Assembly (NCBI GenBank): GCA_014706295.1
Contig: JACSVZ010000014.1
Span: 71,852,424-71,916,423, forward strand
Origin: Lycocorax pyrrhopterus obiensis
Lineage: Eukaryota; Chordata; Aves; Passeriformes; Paradisaeidae
Direction: 5' to 3'
DNA length: 64,000 nt
Of this stretch, positions 62,901 through 64,000 are shown piece by piece. Below the pieces are notes generated by a model. The model was given only the letters and a program-made list of their open reading frames with translations, had not been told where the DNA came from and did not search any database. Numbering within the stretch: position 1 is the stretch's first letter; every line of letters begins with the position of its first letter. The position numbers and the translations under genes were made by a program.

Positions 62901-64000
62901 AAATAAGGGTATCAAGGACACAAGCAAAAGAAGATGTGGGATTTCCAGGTTGCCTTGGGGAGAAGGAATAGACGAAAGAAAGTGGTGGCTTCTATCTCCA
63001 GAAAGAATGCCATGACTAATTCCAAAGTGAAAATCAAATGCTGCTCCTCTCTTTGTGTCAGAGTTATCTTTCTTCTTCCTTGTGTGCCTCGATCAAGAAA
63101 GCAGAGGTGTTCTTATTTAGATTGTTATCCCTCGTTTCAAGTCGTAGCACTTCAAAGTGAACATGAATACTTTCCTCAGAGCTGTGATTTCAAGCTGCAG
63201 AAGCCACCAGGGCATGCTCAGCTGTGAGTTTATATTTAATTCACCTCCCAAAGGCTTTGCTCAGAAGCAAAGCGCTTAAGAGTTGTGCTATTTTAGTAGA
63301 AAGTTTTGATTCAGCCACCAGAGAAAGGGTTTGCCAAGACCTGGCCAGTCAAGCTTATTTAAACTGTAGCCATATGACCAAAATATGATTTGGTTTTTGT
63401 GGTATTTTGGTTTATTTTTTTTTCTCATAACTCTAGATAGGTTTAGTTAGCATATCCTTTCGTAACAGAGTTGAATCTCTAAACCATGAATATCACTCTA
63501 CCTGAAAAGATCTCTGAAGGATTCTTACTGAATGTTGAATTGCTTATTACCAAAATTAATACTCATTTATTGTTTCCATTTATTTGCAAAATGGAAATTT
63601 AAACCGTAAAACCGTAAAAAAAAATCAAAACAAAACAAACTGTAGCTTATCCCTAACAGTGGGATATTCTGCTCAGGGCAGTAATCATCAAGCCACTCAG
63701 AATCACACAAGTCAGCACTGTGTAAGAGCAATAAACATCAACCTGCCTGCTTAGAGGGAGAGCACTGGCTCAGTGCTGCTCTGTGGCTATCAGTAGAAAG
63801 CTTCCCTGCTTGAATTAGATGGATATTGGAAGTGTCCTACCTTTGACTTTAAATCAGTGGCACGGACATCTGTTAGATTAGCTTGTTTGGCTTCCTCCCA
63901 AATGAGAACTGCAGGGGTGGAAAACAACATGAGCTGAGATTATTTGCTCAGAGAATCGTTGTTTCCAATTTTTCTCTCTGTCAGCTCCAAGCTGTGTTTT
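56911..64000. other. AT-rich DNA, no gene recognised
   Basis: About 7 kb. A short AT run lies at 59154-59165. A minus-strand frame of 135 codons at 59797-60204 was examined and not called. Small A/C-rich patches lie at 61741-61759, 62743-62779 and 63612-63642. The stretch 57985-58060 is motif-dense and could be conserved noncoding DNA. No repeat family recognised. Confidence 0.45.

Overview
This window looks like avian nuclear DNA, most likely from a songbird or a close relative. The clearest marker is the repeat content. There are several truncated CR1 retrotransposon copies, three of them ending near the CR1-type 3' end (CATTCTATGATTCC or a decayed form of it), one much older CR1-type copy, and a short match to the start of a common avian ERVL-type LTR. 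No Alu, B1 or L1-like sequence was seen. The background is AT-rich, contains homopolymer and simple-repeat tracts, and has one 25-N assembly gap.

It reads as intergenic or deep intronic sequence. No bacterial-style operon, rRNA, tRNA or CRISPR array is present. Nearly all open frames are chance frames or lie inside simple repeats and CR1 copies. The best coding candidate is a minus-strand terminal exon at 901-1187, with a clear 3' splice site, an open frame of about 95 codons, a marked excess of G at first codon positions, and a stop. A weaker plus-strand candidate is a pair of exons at 52942-53129 and about 53360-53537, whose intron phases agree. I could not name either gene.

Layout: 1-1.2 kb candidate terminal exon and 3' UTR; 1.2-8.2 kb plain AT-rich DNA with an AT microsatellite; 8.28-8.37 kb LTR fragment; 8.6-9.1 kb a 182-codon open frame of doubtful meaning; 15.2-15.5 kb CR1 (+); 18.8-19.6 kb a long pure-purine GGAAA satellite ending in the gap; 20.3-20.6 kb CR1 (-); 22.4, 26.0, 35.7 and 56.7 kb large A/C-rich (or complementary G/T-rich) tracts; 24.8 kb CR1 fragment (-); 36.6 and 40.5 kb GATA microsatellites; 46.4-47.0 kb a CR1 body interrupted by a GC-rich minisatellite; 50.1-50.6 kb an ancient CR1 (+); 51.6-51.9 kb CR1 (+); 52.5-53.5 kb candidate exons; the rest is unannotated AT-rich sequence.

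I found no convincing evidence of a new multi-gene system. The items most worth checking are the two candidate coding loci, the minisatellite born inside a CR1 copy, the purine satellite beside the assembly gap, and the recurring A/C-rich tracts.
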